Shown here: in pieces, positions 9,718 to 20,009 of the stretch
Layout of the letters: each line of letters opens with the position of its first letter
Numbering within the stretch: the first letter of the stretch is position 1
Assembly (NCBI RefSeq): GCF_963082655.1
Contig: NC_081554.1
Location: forward strand, 191,920,206-191,984,205
Direction of reading: 5' to 3'
Source of the DNA: Stomoxys calcitrans
Taxonomy: Eukaryota > Arthropoda > Insecta > Diptera > Muscidae
DNA length: 64,000 nucleotides
Position numbers and translations under genes: made by a program
The notes under the pieces: model-generated
Databases searched by the model: none
The model's input: only the letters and a program-made list of their open reading frames with translations
Told to the model about the DNA's origin: nothing

Positions 9718-10530
9718 ATGGCTCAAGTCGTTGTTTTCAGATATCCACCCGACTGGAGTGAAACTGCCGGACGAGTGTACGGTCTTTCAGACAGAGGTCT
9801 GTGCCATTGCAGTACCCACAAGAGAAATTCTGGCAAGGGGCTTACCGTCCTCGAAACTAAGAATTTATGTGGACAGTATGGCGGCGTTCAAGGCCTTGGG
9901 GTTGAGGATGGTGAGGTCAAAATGTGTGGCGGACTGTTTGGAATCCCTGGATAGGCCCCGAGCCTACGATGTCACGCTGACATCGGTTCCTGGGCAGGAG
10001 GGGATTCCAGGAAATAAGAGGGCGGACGAGTTCGCCAGGAGGGGTTCGTCTGTGCCAGAGTGACCAGTCATCGGTCTTGCCTATGTGCTATTTGTCGAGC
10101 TACTGAACACAGTAGAGGGAATGGCCAGGACGGCGTCGGTGGCGAGGTGGGACACGGTAGATGGTTGCCGGACTGCGAAGGAGCTATGGCCGCTCATCGA
10201 CCGGAGGAGGAGGAGGGAATTGCTGGCGATCGATAAGAGGTCGATAGTACTTTGACAGGGGTCCTTACCGGACACTGTGCCATAGGAGTGTGTCCGAGTG
10301 TGTGACAACTCTGTAGCAGTTGTCTTGATGAGGAGGAAACAAACATACCACTGGTACCTCTCCTGAGGTTTGTTGAGAAAACAGGATGGTTCCGACGAGG
10401 GGTGACATAGGCTCCGGCATAGGTAGGTCCATGCTTGCGTAGGGAAGGGCTGTTGTTCACCTCTCCACCTCGGGTTTCTCCACTCCTTCTGTCTTTTTCT
10501 TTTTATTCGTGTATAACCTCTAGTACGAGG
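9718..10530 (+). mobile_element. I/LOA-like LINE fragment: RNase H and C-terminal region
   Basis: Frame pieces read FQTEVCAIA.., YVDSMAAFKALG.. and VPGQEGIPGNKRADEFARRG, the core of a LINE RNase H domain. After a stop near 10060 comes a continuing C-terminal segment (ARWDTVDGCRTAKELWP, VLTGHC after a frameshift). Frameshifts and stops make it a pseudogene. The same family recurs at 12265, 13090, 33740 and 40225. Confidence 0.8.
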
Positions 10531-10929
10531 TCTCACATTTTCCTTTTTCTTCCCTTTCTCTCACTAGGGTACCACAATGGGTCAAACTGTCCTCCGAGTA
10601 AACTCACTTATGGTGGGCGACCCATTCAACCTAACCTATCGATATACTTATGCTCCGGTATCGGTATACATATGCTCCGCCATGGCTTTTGGGGGGAGTG
10701 ATGACCCCGAAGAAATTTGGCATCGATTTTGGTATTGTACTGCGCTCAAGAAAACCTTTCATTAAGATCTAGACCTTAAACGGACCTAACCGATTAGTAA
10801 ATCCTCGGCAGTTTTTGAAGAGGTCGCGCTGCCCCTTAACTTTCTGCAATATCTCGACCGATTTAGACTCTAGAGATGTTGGAGGTTATCACACTGCTCG
10901 CAAAATTTATGCCAAATCAGATAATAACA
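10531..10929. other. No gene seen
   Basis: Low-information sequence after the LINE fragment, with a repeated CTTATGCTCCGGTATCGGTAT / ATATGCTCCGCCATGGC motif around 10640-10690. Nothing else is recognised. Confidence 0.4.
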
Positions 10930-11337
10930 GCGACCTCTAGTAACTCAGGAGGTCAAATCGGAAGATCAGTTCATATGGGAGATATATAAAAACAATGTGC
11001 AAATTTTCAAGCGCATAGCTTTACTACTTCAAAAGTTGGTGTACTTCCGTCGAAAGTTTTTTTTATTGAATATGGAAATGTTTTTTAATATTGAAAATGT
11101 TTTCAATTGTCTTTTTCAAAAACAGTGATTGATATTATCATTTTCGTGGTTGAAGCAGTTTCACTTACGGTATATATACTCTGGATCGTCTTGAAATTTT
11201 AAATCAATCTAGCCATGTCCATCCCTCCGTCTGTCGAAATCACGATAAAGGTCGAACGAATAATGGTATCCACTTAAAATTTTGCACAAGGATTTCTAAT
11301 TGATGTGGATCGTTGGACATTGTAAATGGGCCATATC
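10930..11337. repeat. 153-bp-unit repeat, family 1, left part (split by the hAT-like insertion)
   Basis: Contains the family-1 terminal block: AAGCGCATAGCTTTACTACTTC, CCGTCTGTCGAAA, TCTAGCCATGTCC and TTGTAAATGGGCCATATC. It is interrupted at 11338 and resumes as GCCATATCGGATACAGG at 12227. Confidence 0.6.
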
Positions 11338-12226
11338 TAGAGATGGGCGATGGGTAAATACCCAAAAGATATTTTCGCTGGAAAATTGGTTAAATGGGCA
11401 ATTACCGGGGTATTTACCCATTTATACCCAAAAGTATTTATAATTAGATATCTTGGGTATAAAAATATTTTCCAAGCAATTTTTGATGATTTCGTATTCT
11501 TTGTGTATAAACCTGATCTTCTGATCACTTAAAATCGGATTTTAGTTATATATAGCCGCTAATAGACCGATATCCAGACTTAATCAAAATCGGATGAAAA
11601 ATGCTCCTTTTATGAGCTCAATACTTCATATCGGTAATATCAGTCTACATGGCTGCTATATCCAAATATGGTCCGATCTGAACGATATTCAACAAAAAGG
11701 TTCAGAGGGGTACCAGAACTCGCTATGCCAAATTTCATTGAAGTCGAATGAAATATACTCCTTTTACAGGCTCATTACACTATATCGGGAGATCGGTCTA
11801 TGTGGCAGCTATATCCAAATAGGGTCCGATCTGGACCACATTTGACAGGAATGGGTAGGGTCTACTCAAAACTCACTGTGCCAAAATTCAGACCATATTA
11901 GACACGTATGTTGAAGGTCACGAGAGAAGCCGTTGTACAAAATTTCTGTCAAATCGGATGAGAATTGCGCCCGCGGTTTATATGGCAGCTATATCAGGTT
12001 ATGTACCGATTTGCGCCATACTTAGCACAGTTATGGGAAGTCACAGCAAAACACCTCATGCAAAATTTCAGCCAAATGGGATCTCAGACACATATTTCGA
12101 GGTGTTACAAACAGAATCGCGAAATTAGTACACCCCCATCCTATGGTGGAGGGTATAAAAAAGGTATTTATTGGGTATTTACCCAATAAATACCCAAGCG
12201 TTGGGTCCGGTAGAAACCTATCTCTA
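11338..12226. mobile_element. hAT-like non-autonomous element with 8-bp target duplication
   Basis: Ends are inverted TAGAGATGGG (11338-11347) and CCTATCTCTA (12217-12226). The flanks are identical 8-mers GCCATATC at 11330-11337 and 12227-12234, the duplication length of hAT transposons. Inside, GGGTATTTACCC motifs lie near both ends, with family-1 repeat sequence (about 11500-12160) between them. No transposase frame is present. Confidence 0.75.
12163..12194. repeat. Perfect 32-bp palindrome
   Basis: Arms GGTATTTATTGGGTA (12163-12177) and TACCCAATAAATACC (12180-12194) flank a 2-nt spacer. It lies inside the right end of the hAT-like element; related GGTATTTACCC motifs lie near its left end (about 11350-11430). 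Confidence 0.8.
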
Positions 12227-12264
12227 GCCATATCGGATACAGGTTCGGTTAGGTGGTTAGGTTT

Positions 12265-12660
12265 AAGTAACAGTCTACCATCACACTCACTTAAGCGTTT
12301 TCGCCATTGTGATACCACAGGAACAGAAGAAGGAAGATGCCTTCTAGTTCCTACCGTTAAACCATCCAGATCGCTTTAAAAAGCCCAATAACTTGCGAAT
12401 GTTCACATCCGCTAAATCAAACACTTTGTCAAAAAAATGACAACCTAAAGTGGAACTCCTTCTAACTGCTAGTGACACACACAGAAGGTGTTCTACAGTC
12501 TCTTTTTCTTTGATATCCTCACAGCTTCTGCAAAATTCGTTGCTGGCAAATTTCAGTCTGTCAGCATGTTTTCCGATTGGACAGTGACCTGTCATGACGG
12601 ACACAATGACTGAGACGTCTGTTCTAGCCAGTGACACCAAAGCGGTAGACCTCTTCAAGT
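12265..12660 (-). mobile_element. I/LOA-like LINE C-terminal fragment
   Basis: Minus-strand frame to 12344 reads KRSTALVSLARTDVSVIVSV, MTGHCPIGKHADRL and a CRSC..H..C finger, then the family 3' end (GGCATCTTCCTTCTTCTG). It closely matches 40225-40815 and the end of 33740-36260. Confidence 0.8.
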
Positions 12661-12799
12661 CCAGATTAGATAGATATTATTATAGATTAGGCCCCCTCTT
12701 TGTGACCATCTATCATTCGTTGTCTTTCGGGCTTGGTCATGAAAACTTAGCTTACATGTCGCTAGAGACATACCCACAGATTCTAGTTTCGGAAATATG

Positions 12800-13080
12800 T
12801 TCTCCAAGGATTTAATGGCTGTATGAGAAGAAATTTATGCCATATCAGATAAAGCACCCATATAAACCGATATTCTGATTTGACTTTTTGAGCCCCTGGA
12901 GTCACAATTTTTATCGGATTTGGTTGAAATTGATGCACTAAGTGTTTTGTTACGACTTCCTACAACTATATGAATTACGGTCCAAATCGGTCAATAACCT
13001 GATGTAGCTCCCATATAAATCGATATCCTGATTATACGAATTGGCTGAAATGAAAAATGAGACACATGTGATAACAAGAA
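12800..13080. repeat. Family 1 repeat fragment
   Basis: Two partial units are recognisable (CCCATATAAACCGATATTC, TTTGAGCCCCTGGAG, GGTCAATAACCTGATGTAGC). No coding content. Confidence 0.6.
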
Positions 13081-13089
13081 ATTACATGA

Positions 13090-13950
13090 TTTCACCATGT
13101 CGTAAAACTGAGGTCTATTCAGGGATTCCACACACTCCTCCACGCACTTTGACTTCAATGTACTAGAGCCCACGGCCTTGAGGGACGCCATATGTACATA
13201 CTGACTTCGACCCGGCACGCGATGATTATAAGCACCCCATCAGTTGAAACTGTGAACTCCAATTTCTTTGATGTTCATCGTCATTACGAAAAGCTCAGAT
13301 GAGAGCTACCGGGAGAGTCCACAGGTTGTGATTAGTGAAAGGCCTTTTATACGGAGTAGCTGCAATTAAAGTCGCGGACAATTAGCGGTATCGAAGGGAG
13401 GGTCTCCGTGAGAGGCCGGGCGGCAACGGTTCTCGCTTAAAAACTGAGTGCCTGTGTTACTCGATGTGACAAGGCGATCTATTGGCGTCTTTTAATAACC
13501 AATGGCCATAATGTCCCGGCGACGATCGGTGAGCGGAAAGAGCTTGAAGAGAATCGCTACCTCCTCATCCAAATGTGGCTACAACAACTGATTTCGAAAA
13601 CTGTAAATCCCTTCCCAGAATTTCTTTTGCGTCTATCGTTACGTCACATAGCACTCCCTGAAATGTTGTGTTTGTCGCAGTATAGTGCCAATCCAGTCCC
13701 TGTCTCCTGTGACCCTCCTCCTCAGTCTGCCCACCGCATGCATAGTGTCCAGAAGGGAAATTTGGCCGTATTCTGTCTCCCCGTGCGGCTCAGGGCGGTG
13801 ACTGTCGACCCTCCACTGTTGTTAAATGCGCTCTCAATATTCGAGAAGGCCGCCATTGCATACTCCTTCAGTTGGAGAGACGTCTCAACTTCAAGCATCA
13901 CTGCGTGGAGGGTCTTCTCCGACCTGACCTTGAGTTATGTCTGAAGTTCT
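13090..13950 (-). mobile_element. Degenerate I/LOA-like LINE: RT and RNase H pieces
   Basis: Minus-strand fragments include a reverse-transcriptase motif (KEYAMAAFSNIESAFNN, about 13900-13850) and an RNase H piece (YVHMASLKAVG..ESLNRPQFYDM, about 13205-13090). They are collinear with the plus-strand copy at 33740-36260. Many stops and frameshifts. The 123-codon plus-strand frame at 13573 is a shadow of this pseudogene. Confidence 0.65.
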
Positions 13951-14094
13951 TCGACGTCAGATCTTTCTCACCTTAAATTTTTTTTTTTAAGTTTTGGCAA
14001 TAAGCATAAATGCCTCTTTACATTTATGATACATTTGCTCTACATTTATGGAGCATAACCGGACCTTAATTCATTTTTGTCTAATCCAAGATAT

Positions 14095-14320
14095 ATTTAC
14101 ATAGATAAATTATATACAGATAAAGAATTTGAACTTCGTAAATAGACTAGTTGGTGGCGCTTGTGAATATAGATAAATGAGAATTATCTAAGAACTTGCC
14201 GCAAGCAGAATTCTGCTCTCAATGGCATGCAGTTTGCTTCGTTTGCATTTTCTAAATATGCATTATTTCCCTTTCCGTGAAGGAAAATATGGCGTACGGC
14301 ACGTATATAGGGTTTCGGCA
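14095..14320. repeat. Dispersed repeat E1, also at 63050-63235
   Basis: AGATAAATTATATACAGATA.. to ..CATTTTCTAAATATGC matches 63050-63235 with scattered substitutions. No coding content. Likely part of a transposon. Confidence 0.7.
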
Positions 14321-14419
14321 GTCTAAGCTTCGAATATGTGTATCTTTCTTTCTTTTTTTTTTCTTTTCTCTTTGCTGTAAATTTTATTTTTATTTTAGTT
14401 TTTCGGCAGCGCTGCTTGA

Positions 14420-14520
14420 ATTGAAGAAAAATTAAATTATTACCGACACCTATAAACTTGACATTTGCTGTCAAATTTTGTGAGCACAAAAATTTTTCTG
14501 TTCCTTCAATCCTCTCAAGA
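14420..14520. repeat. Dispersed repeat E2, also at 62835-62930
   Basis: ATTATTACCGACACCTATAA, a hairpin TTGACA-TTTGC-TGTCAA, and CTGTTCCTTCAATCCTCT recur at 62835-62930 in the same orientation. Relative to E1 the order is reversed at the two loci. Confidence 0.7.
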
Positions 14521-14729
14521 TTAACTAATAGAAGGTTAGGTCACTTGCGAAAACATAAAGTGGATAGGTCCCATGAACATCATTAAGGATGTCAAATCTG
14601 CCGATTGTCATCAAATAGGAGAAAACGTAAACAAAGTGACATCCTAAATGCCAATATACTGACAAAAATTTAAAAAAATTTTATGTCGGCTGGTCGCTTG
14701 GCTTAACCGTATTCAGTGAATCCTGCAAT

Positions 14730-15560
14730 TCTCTTTGATATTCATTTACAGATAGGAGCAATTGCCCAACAACAAAATACATATTGAGTGCACTAACTAT
14801 CAAAATCCGTGCTCAATTCAACTCTGATTTTGTTGTTGTTTGTGTGTTATGGTTCTTAACCATAACCATACGCACACGTATACAAACTTCTTTGTGTGTG
14901 TTGGCGAAACGTCGATCAGCTTGATGGCGAGATGGAGGATTGCATCATATGATTTGTAGTTGTTGTGCAAATGAGACCACTTTTAATTGTTTCGCCATGC
15001 TTATGTGTGGAATATCGGATTTTAGAAAAAAAGCACAGCTGTGTTATCAAGCCTTTGACATTTTACTGCAAAATCAAATCAAAAATAAAAAATTGTACCC
15101 AGCTGTTTGCATGACCCCACCTTATAAGTGCATCCTGGTATAGTAAACAACAAACCGAGGTTCCTGGAATAGAAAACTGATGTAGATTTTTAATTTTTTA
15201 GTGGTCCCTGGAATCGATTAGATTACATATAGTCACCAGTAGGCATAGGTGGTACTGCCCGCGGAGTGCACTATCTATCAACGAGTTTTTGTCGTTGATA
15301 GATAGTGCGTTGTCGTTTTCAATTCATTCATTTCCAGCTAGTGGCAGCTGCCCAACAACAAAATATTGAACTCTGATTTTGTGTAAGTTACTAGGTCGCG
15401 AAATTTTTCATTATTTTTGCGATATGTTTCTTAACTATAATACACACACACACAACCACAACTCGTTAACAGATAGTGCTCTCGCGAAAAAAGTTGTACC
15501 CAGCTGTTTACGGTACACTAATTATGCCATGGGGCAATTCCCGTGAAAAAATGTTATTCA
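14730..15560. repeat. Dispersed repeat D, two neighbouring copies
   Basis: Two related blocks (14730-14920 and 15330-15560) share TTCATTTaCAG.., GCCCAACAACAAAAT.., TCTGATTTTGT.. and ..ACCCAGCTGTTT. Others occur at 27130, 40830, 49430 and 56365. Between the blocks (15000-15250) only A/T-rich sequence is seen. No transposase is visible. Confidence 0.6.
15268..15308. repeat. 17-bp perfect inverted repeat, 7-nt loop
   Basis: GCACTATCTATCAACGA (15268-15284) is mirrored at 15292-15308 with loop GTTTTTG. It lies inside the repeat-D cluster, and half of the arm sequence recurs as a direct motif (AGATAGTGC) at 15470 and 40915. Confidence 0.8.
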
Positions 15561-15624
15561 CCTGTTTGCTATATGCTACATGGTTATTATATCTAATCTA
15601 ATCGACTCAGGCAGTCGCTATTTA

Positions 15625-16350
15625 AAAAACTAGTAAAAGAGTGCTAAGTTCAGCCGAGTCGAATCTTGTTACCCTCCACCATGGATCGCATTTGGCAAGT
15701 TTTTTGCCCTGTATATCTTTATACAAACAACAAAACAAAGGATAAAAATTGCCATGCTATTGGAGCCATGTCATTCGGACCATACTTCGTTTGAATATTG
15801 AAGATCATAATAGTATCATTTCAGCCAAATCAGATAAAAATTGCATCTTATAGGGGCTCAAGCAGTAATATCGGGAGATCGGTTTAAGAAATCAAGCTCC
15901 AAGATAGGTTTATATGACAGCTATATAAGTTATAAACTGATAATAATTGGATAATACTAAGCACATTTGTTAGAAGTCATAACAAAACACCTCAAATTTC
16001 CGCCAAATCGGATAAGATTTGCGCTTTTGGCAGCTATATCAAAACCCACCACTACGGGTTCTGCAAAAACTTTCCAAAAATGAACTCAGTTGAAGCCATA
16101 TGTGTATGTTGAAGAGTCTGGGCCTTAGAAGTTGTTTTTATGTGGAAGCTGTATCAGTTTGAAGACCGATTTGCAATGTAATTGGCACTGTTGTTCAAAG
16201 TCATAACAAAACACTGCGTGTACAATTTCAGCTAAATCGGACAAAAGTCAAATCAGGAGATCGGTTAATATGGGAGCTTCTTCAAGATCTGGGCCCATTT
16301 GCAATTCCCAACGACCTACATAAATAAGAAGCCAAATTGCAAATTTGGAC
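15625..16350. repeat. Family 1 repeat, one end plus about 4 units
   Basis: Begins with the terminal block (AGTAAAAGAGTGCTAAGTTC.., ACCCTCCACCATGGATCGC) and runs through diverged units (GGGAGATCGGTTTA, GCCAAATCGGATAA, AACAAAACACCTC). No coding content. Confidence 0.7.
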
Positions 16351-16351
16351 C

Positions 16352-16440
16352 ATGAACATTCAGCTATTCCTGGTCTCACCAGGATTCGAACCCAGGCTTT
16401 CAACGTCATAGGCGGATAGGTGGCCTTCAATAAGAAGTCT
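16352..16440 (-). mobile_element. SINE fragment (tRNA-like head)
   Basis: On the minus strand, a B-box-like GGGTTCGAATCC and GTCCGCCTATGACG-type head are recognisable, joined to a stub of the 3' end (CATGAACATTC). The body is deleted. Confidence 0.6.
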
Positions 16441-16478
16441 CTTTGCACAAGCGAATATCTTTATTCGTTCGACCGCTA

Positions 16479-17405
16479 TGGTTGTTGTTGTTGTTGTTGT
16501 AGCAGTTTATTGTGTACTATCTTTCGTCTGCTTGATTCTGTTGAGTGTCAAGACCCAGGAACTCCGCGACTAAGATGGGGTGCGTCCACAGGGATCTGGG
16601 TCTGAGTCGAGTGGGTCTGGCCGGGCAGTTAAACAGGTGACGTGTATCGTGCGGTCCCTGGTTACAGTCGGGACATACATCTTGCACGTCGGCATCAATC
16701 CTAGCTCTGTGGGAATTGAGGCGGCTGCATCTGCCGGAACGTAATTGAGCCAGAATCACTCTGGTTTGCCGGGGGAGGTCGATTTCTTCGGGTGCAATGG
16801 GTGGCGGTCGTACTCCAAGGACTACATTCACCCGGTAGCCAGTTAACGCGTCTGCTACCGTGTCTGCATGAATGTTGTTCAGACCCGCTTGATATGCCGC
16901 TTGATCTAGAGGTTCTCTCTTGTAGCGCTGGACCTCACGCTCTAGATCATGTAGATCTACCTTAAGGCTTCTGGGCGGTGGGTATCTATCCACAAGATGA
17001 TGATTTGGATGATTTCTGCGATAACAGCCCAAAAGGTATTGCTTAGACAGCATGTAGTTATGTCTTCGCACTGGTAGGATCTTTGTCTCCTGGTGGAGGT
17101 GGTCCACATGAGAACTAAGGAGGCAGCCCGTCGCAGTTCGGAGGGCGGCATTCTGACAGATCTGAATATTATTCCACTGCGTGTCACAAAGCTGACGTGA
17201 CCACACTGGCGCTGCATAACTTACCACAGACCGGCCAATTGCTTTGTACGTGGTCAACAAGGTTTCTTTGTCTGCACCCCAAGTGCTGCCGGCGAGTGAC
17301 TTGAGGACCTTGTTTCTACTTTTGACTTTATTGCAGATTGCTGTGGCATGTGGGGAGAAGGTGTAGGAGCTGTCAAATGTGACGCCAAGTATTTTGGGAC
17401 CGCTA
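16479..17405 (-). mobile_element. Jockey-type LINE 3' part with (CAA)n tail
   Basis: One minus-strand frame (about 17405-16517, over 290 codons) starts in the distal reverse-transcriptase region (KILGVTFDSSYTFSPHA, SYAAPVWSRQL). It continues to a C-terminal region with a C-x2-C-x-H-x-C motif (VCPDCNQGPHDTRHLFNCP) and a stop. A GTT/CAA run at 16479-16502 is the 3' tail. The 5' part is truncated, as is usual for LINEs. The open frame suggests a relatively recent insertion. Confidence 0.85.
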
Positions 17406-17679
17406 TGGTGATTTTGACAGACGGACAGATCGACCTAAAATGTCAAGACGATTGAGAATATATATACTTTATAGGGTAGCAGATCAATATTTCGAGGTGT
17501 TACAAACGGAATGACTAAGTTACTATACCTTCCATACTATTGTAGTGGGTTTAAAATTTCGGTATTTGTATTCCAATATAGGAACCTCAGTTTGCTCATA
17601 TCAGTACATTCATCAATATCAGTACAACACAAAGTAGATCGGTTGCTCCCAAAATTTAGAACATTTTCAAATTTCTACA
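17406..17679 (+). promoter_or_regulatory. Upstream region of the PB1-only gene; family 1 remnant
   Basis: 17406-17545 is the terminal block of a family 1 repeat (GACAGACGGACAGATCGAC, AATATTTCGAGGTGTTACAA). The following about 130 bp up to the ATG are A/T-rich without a clear TATA box. Any promoter must therefore be short or come from the repeat. Confidence 0.35.
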
Positions 17680-18234
17680 ATGGGTAAACCTAAGATAGAG
17701 TATACATATATTCATCAAAATGGTTTCTTTAAACTTCATCTAGGGAAACCGCTCGCCCCTTTGGAAGATGTAAAGAGGGAAATTATGGGGGACATAGAGG
17801 ATTCTTCTTTACCATGTCCACCTTGCATAACCCTTTTTTGGAAAGGTAAGGGACCCCGACTGAAAACCCACTGTTCGTCTCCATGTGGTTGGTGTAATAA
17901 AATATTGCTTGTCTTCTTTTTAGACGAAGGCGGAGATAAAATATCTATTGAAAACCAGCATGATTACGATAGATTTATTCAAGACCGCGAACAAAGTGAT
18001 TATCTTATAGTTGTTCCTCAAAAAATAGGATCTTCCGACAATGTTCAAAATGATTTTAAAATGCATGGAAATGCCACCGATACCATCGTTTCAAAGCCTA
18101 ATATAATTTTAGACACCATAAATTCCATCAAAAATGCAGAAAACGATATGCAAATAACCAGTTCCATGGTCAATTTGGGCGCCCACTCCCTACTATTCGT
18201 TCGCGATGCAATGAATGCATTTTACTCGGATTAA
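17680..18234 (+). CDS. PB1-domain-only protein, apparent ref(2)P paralogue
   Basis: Exons 17680-17845 and 17924-18234 with a 78-bp GT-AG intron (GTAAGG..TCTTCTTTTTAG) give 158 residues. The intron is in phase 1 and splits an Asp codon, the same codon position and phase as at the exon-2 start of ref(2)P in this window. After splicing, the protein has basic residues near the N-terminus (GKPKIEYTY), then LFWK joined to DEGGDKISIENQHDYDRF, the acidic OPCA motif of PB1 domains, ending LIVVPQ like the ref(2)P LLVAPK boundary. The remaining about 70 residues match nothing I know and lack ZZ and UBA domains. The intron is 26 codons without a stop, so retention gives 184 residues but breaks the PB1 fold. 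ATG context is good (CTACAATGG). No disabling change is seen. Alternative: a recently truncated pseudogene. Confidence 0.8.
   Translation: MGKPKIEYTYIHQNGFFKLHLGKPLAPLEDVKREIMGDIEDSSLPCPPCITLFWKGKGPRLKTHCSSPCGWCNKILLVFFLDEGGDKISIENQHDYDRFIQDREQSDYLIVVPQKIGSSDNVQNDFKMHGNATDTIVSKPNIILDTINSIKNAENDMQITSSMVNLGAHSLLFVRDAMNAFYSD
17846..17923 (+). other. Short intron of the PB1-only gene, position shared with ref(2)P
   Basis: The donor GTAAGG at 17846 and a polypyrimidine acceptor ending at 17923 are both strong. Splicing joins G to AC to make GAC (Asp), as the ref(2)P acceptor at 5330-5331 does with AT to make GAT (Asp). Confidence 0.85.
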
Positions 18235-18480
18235 GGTGGTAATTTCAAAAGCAGTGTTGCAACAACAATTTTAATATACAGAATCATTTATACTAGAATC
18301 ATATCCTACATAAAATACAAAGTTTAGAACAATGGCAATTAAATAACAAGTGTATTAATGGACAATACTTTCAGCCATATTCACAAAAATAAGATTGTAT
18401 AATGGGTTTAAAATCTCTGTTAACTATGACTCCTTTTTTGCTTAATAAACTACTATGAGAAACAAAGGTATAGTAAAAAC
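18235..18480 (+). other. 3' flank of the PB1-only gene
   Basis: A/T-rich. The nearest exact AATAAA is at about 18443. No other gene is seen. Confidence 0.4.
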
Positions 18481-19713
18481 TTGTCTCCAGCTTTACTCCG
18501 GTGGATGAGAGGCTAGCCACAATCCGCATAAAAGCCAAATTCTTCAACATCAGCCTTATTTGTGCCCATGCCCCGACAGAAGACAAGGACGAGCAGACCA
18601 AGTATATTTTCTACGAGCGCCTAGAGAGGGAATATGACCGCTGCCGAGCCCAAGATATTAAAATGATTCTGGGAGATTTTAACTGCGAAGATAGGGAAGG
18701 AAGACATTTTTGGTTAAACAGTCGGAAAGTTTATCCTCCACGAGATAACGTCCAGTAAAGGGTTCCGATTATATAATGGCGCAGTGGCATACTATTGCCC
18801 ACTCCATGGAAAATGCCGCGAAATCCATACTTGGGTATCGGAAGCCTCTCCCAAAAAAACCCAGGAGCGATCAAAAGTGTCGAGAAGCTACTGAAGCCAA
18901 GAATGTGGCATATAGGGCATCCCTGCAATCAATAGCAAAGCGCCAGATGAAGGAGAGGTATCGGGAGAAAAGGAGAGAGATGAGAAACGTATATTTCGCA
19001 GAATGAAAATAGGAATGGCAAGATGTGAGTGTGAACGAATTAAGATGAACACGAGTCAGAATGAAGTCTAGAAATTCTAACAAAGAATTAAACATCGAAA
19101 GCCATCGACCGTTGGCTTTGGTGTAGGCACCTGCGGAGACAAAGAAGGCAATCTGATTACTGACACAGATAGCATGCTGAAGATATGAAAAGAACAGTTT
19201 ACACCACTGTTTCTCTGGCTAGAAGAACGCATATCCGATGATTGGAACCGTAGCATACTATGTCCCGTACAGAAGAAAGGAGATAAGACGGAATGTGCCA
19301 ACTACAGAGGAATTAGTCTCCTTCCCATCGCATACAAGAGTAAAACCTAAAGTCAATGAGATATTTGGGTCCTATCAATGCGACTTAAATCCACCCTGGA
19401 CCAGATATTCACACTGCGCCAAATCCTGGAAAAGACCGGAGAAGGACAAGTCAACGCCTACCATCTCTTTGTTGACTACAAAGCCGCTTTCGATACCCCT
19501 TTACTTTCAAAGGTATTTCACGCCATATCTGAGTTTGGAATCTCTGCAAAATTAATAAGACTCTGCAGGATGACACTTATTGATACGTGTTCCTCAGTAA
19601 GAATAGGAAAGAATCTCTCCGAATCATTCAATACCAAACGAGGTTTCAGACAAGGAGACAGCCTATCGTGTGATCTCTTTAATATCCTTCTGGAGAAAAT
19701 TATACGAAAATAA
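18480..19713 (+). mobile_element. Degenerate RTE-like LINE: endonuclease to RT
   Basis: Plus-strand pieces in three frames show an endonuclease/exonuclease-type domain (ICAHAPTEDKDEQTK, MILGDFNCEDREG), a linker (GYRKPLPKKP, EATEAKNVAYRASLQS) and a reverse transcriptase (CANYRGISLLPIAYK, DYKAAFDTPLLSK, RQGDSLSCDLFNILLE). Stops and frameshifts make it dead. This endonuclease type is often mislabelled craniofacial development protein 2 in insects. Confidence 0.8.
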
Positions 19714-20009
19714 GTTATAAAACAAAGTTTATTTTTAAATCCATTTTGACATTTGAAGTTATGGGATTAGCCAATCAAGGTAGTTTCGTTGGGGGTAGAT
19801 TTTTGTTGTTGTGCTAATGACACTATCTTTTAATTGTACTATGGGATTAAAGCATGCTTTTTTTTAAACAAAATTTATAATTTTTGGCTAATTTCTTAAA
19901 AAATTTATTATAGATATTTGGATTTTAGTATAACAAAGAGTTTTCCATAAAGAAGGATGTACAAATTTGAGTAAAAGTACATATTTTATTATCTGTTCTC
20001 TCTTTGGAG
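19714..20009. other. No gene seen
   Basis: A/T-rich sequence between two LINE fragments, with TTTTTGTTGTTGTGCTAATG near 19800 recalling repeat D. Confidence 0.4.

Noticed and set aside
13573..13944. 123-codon plus-strand frame
   Set aside because: Antisense shadow of a decayed LINE RT read on the minus strand.
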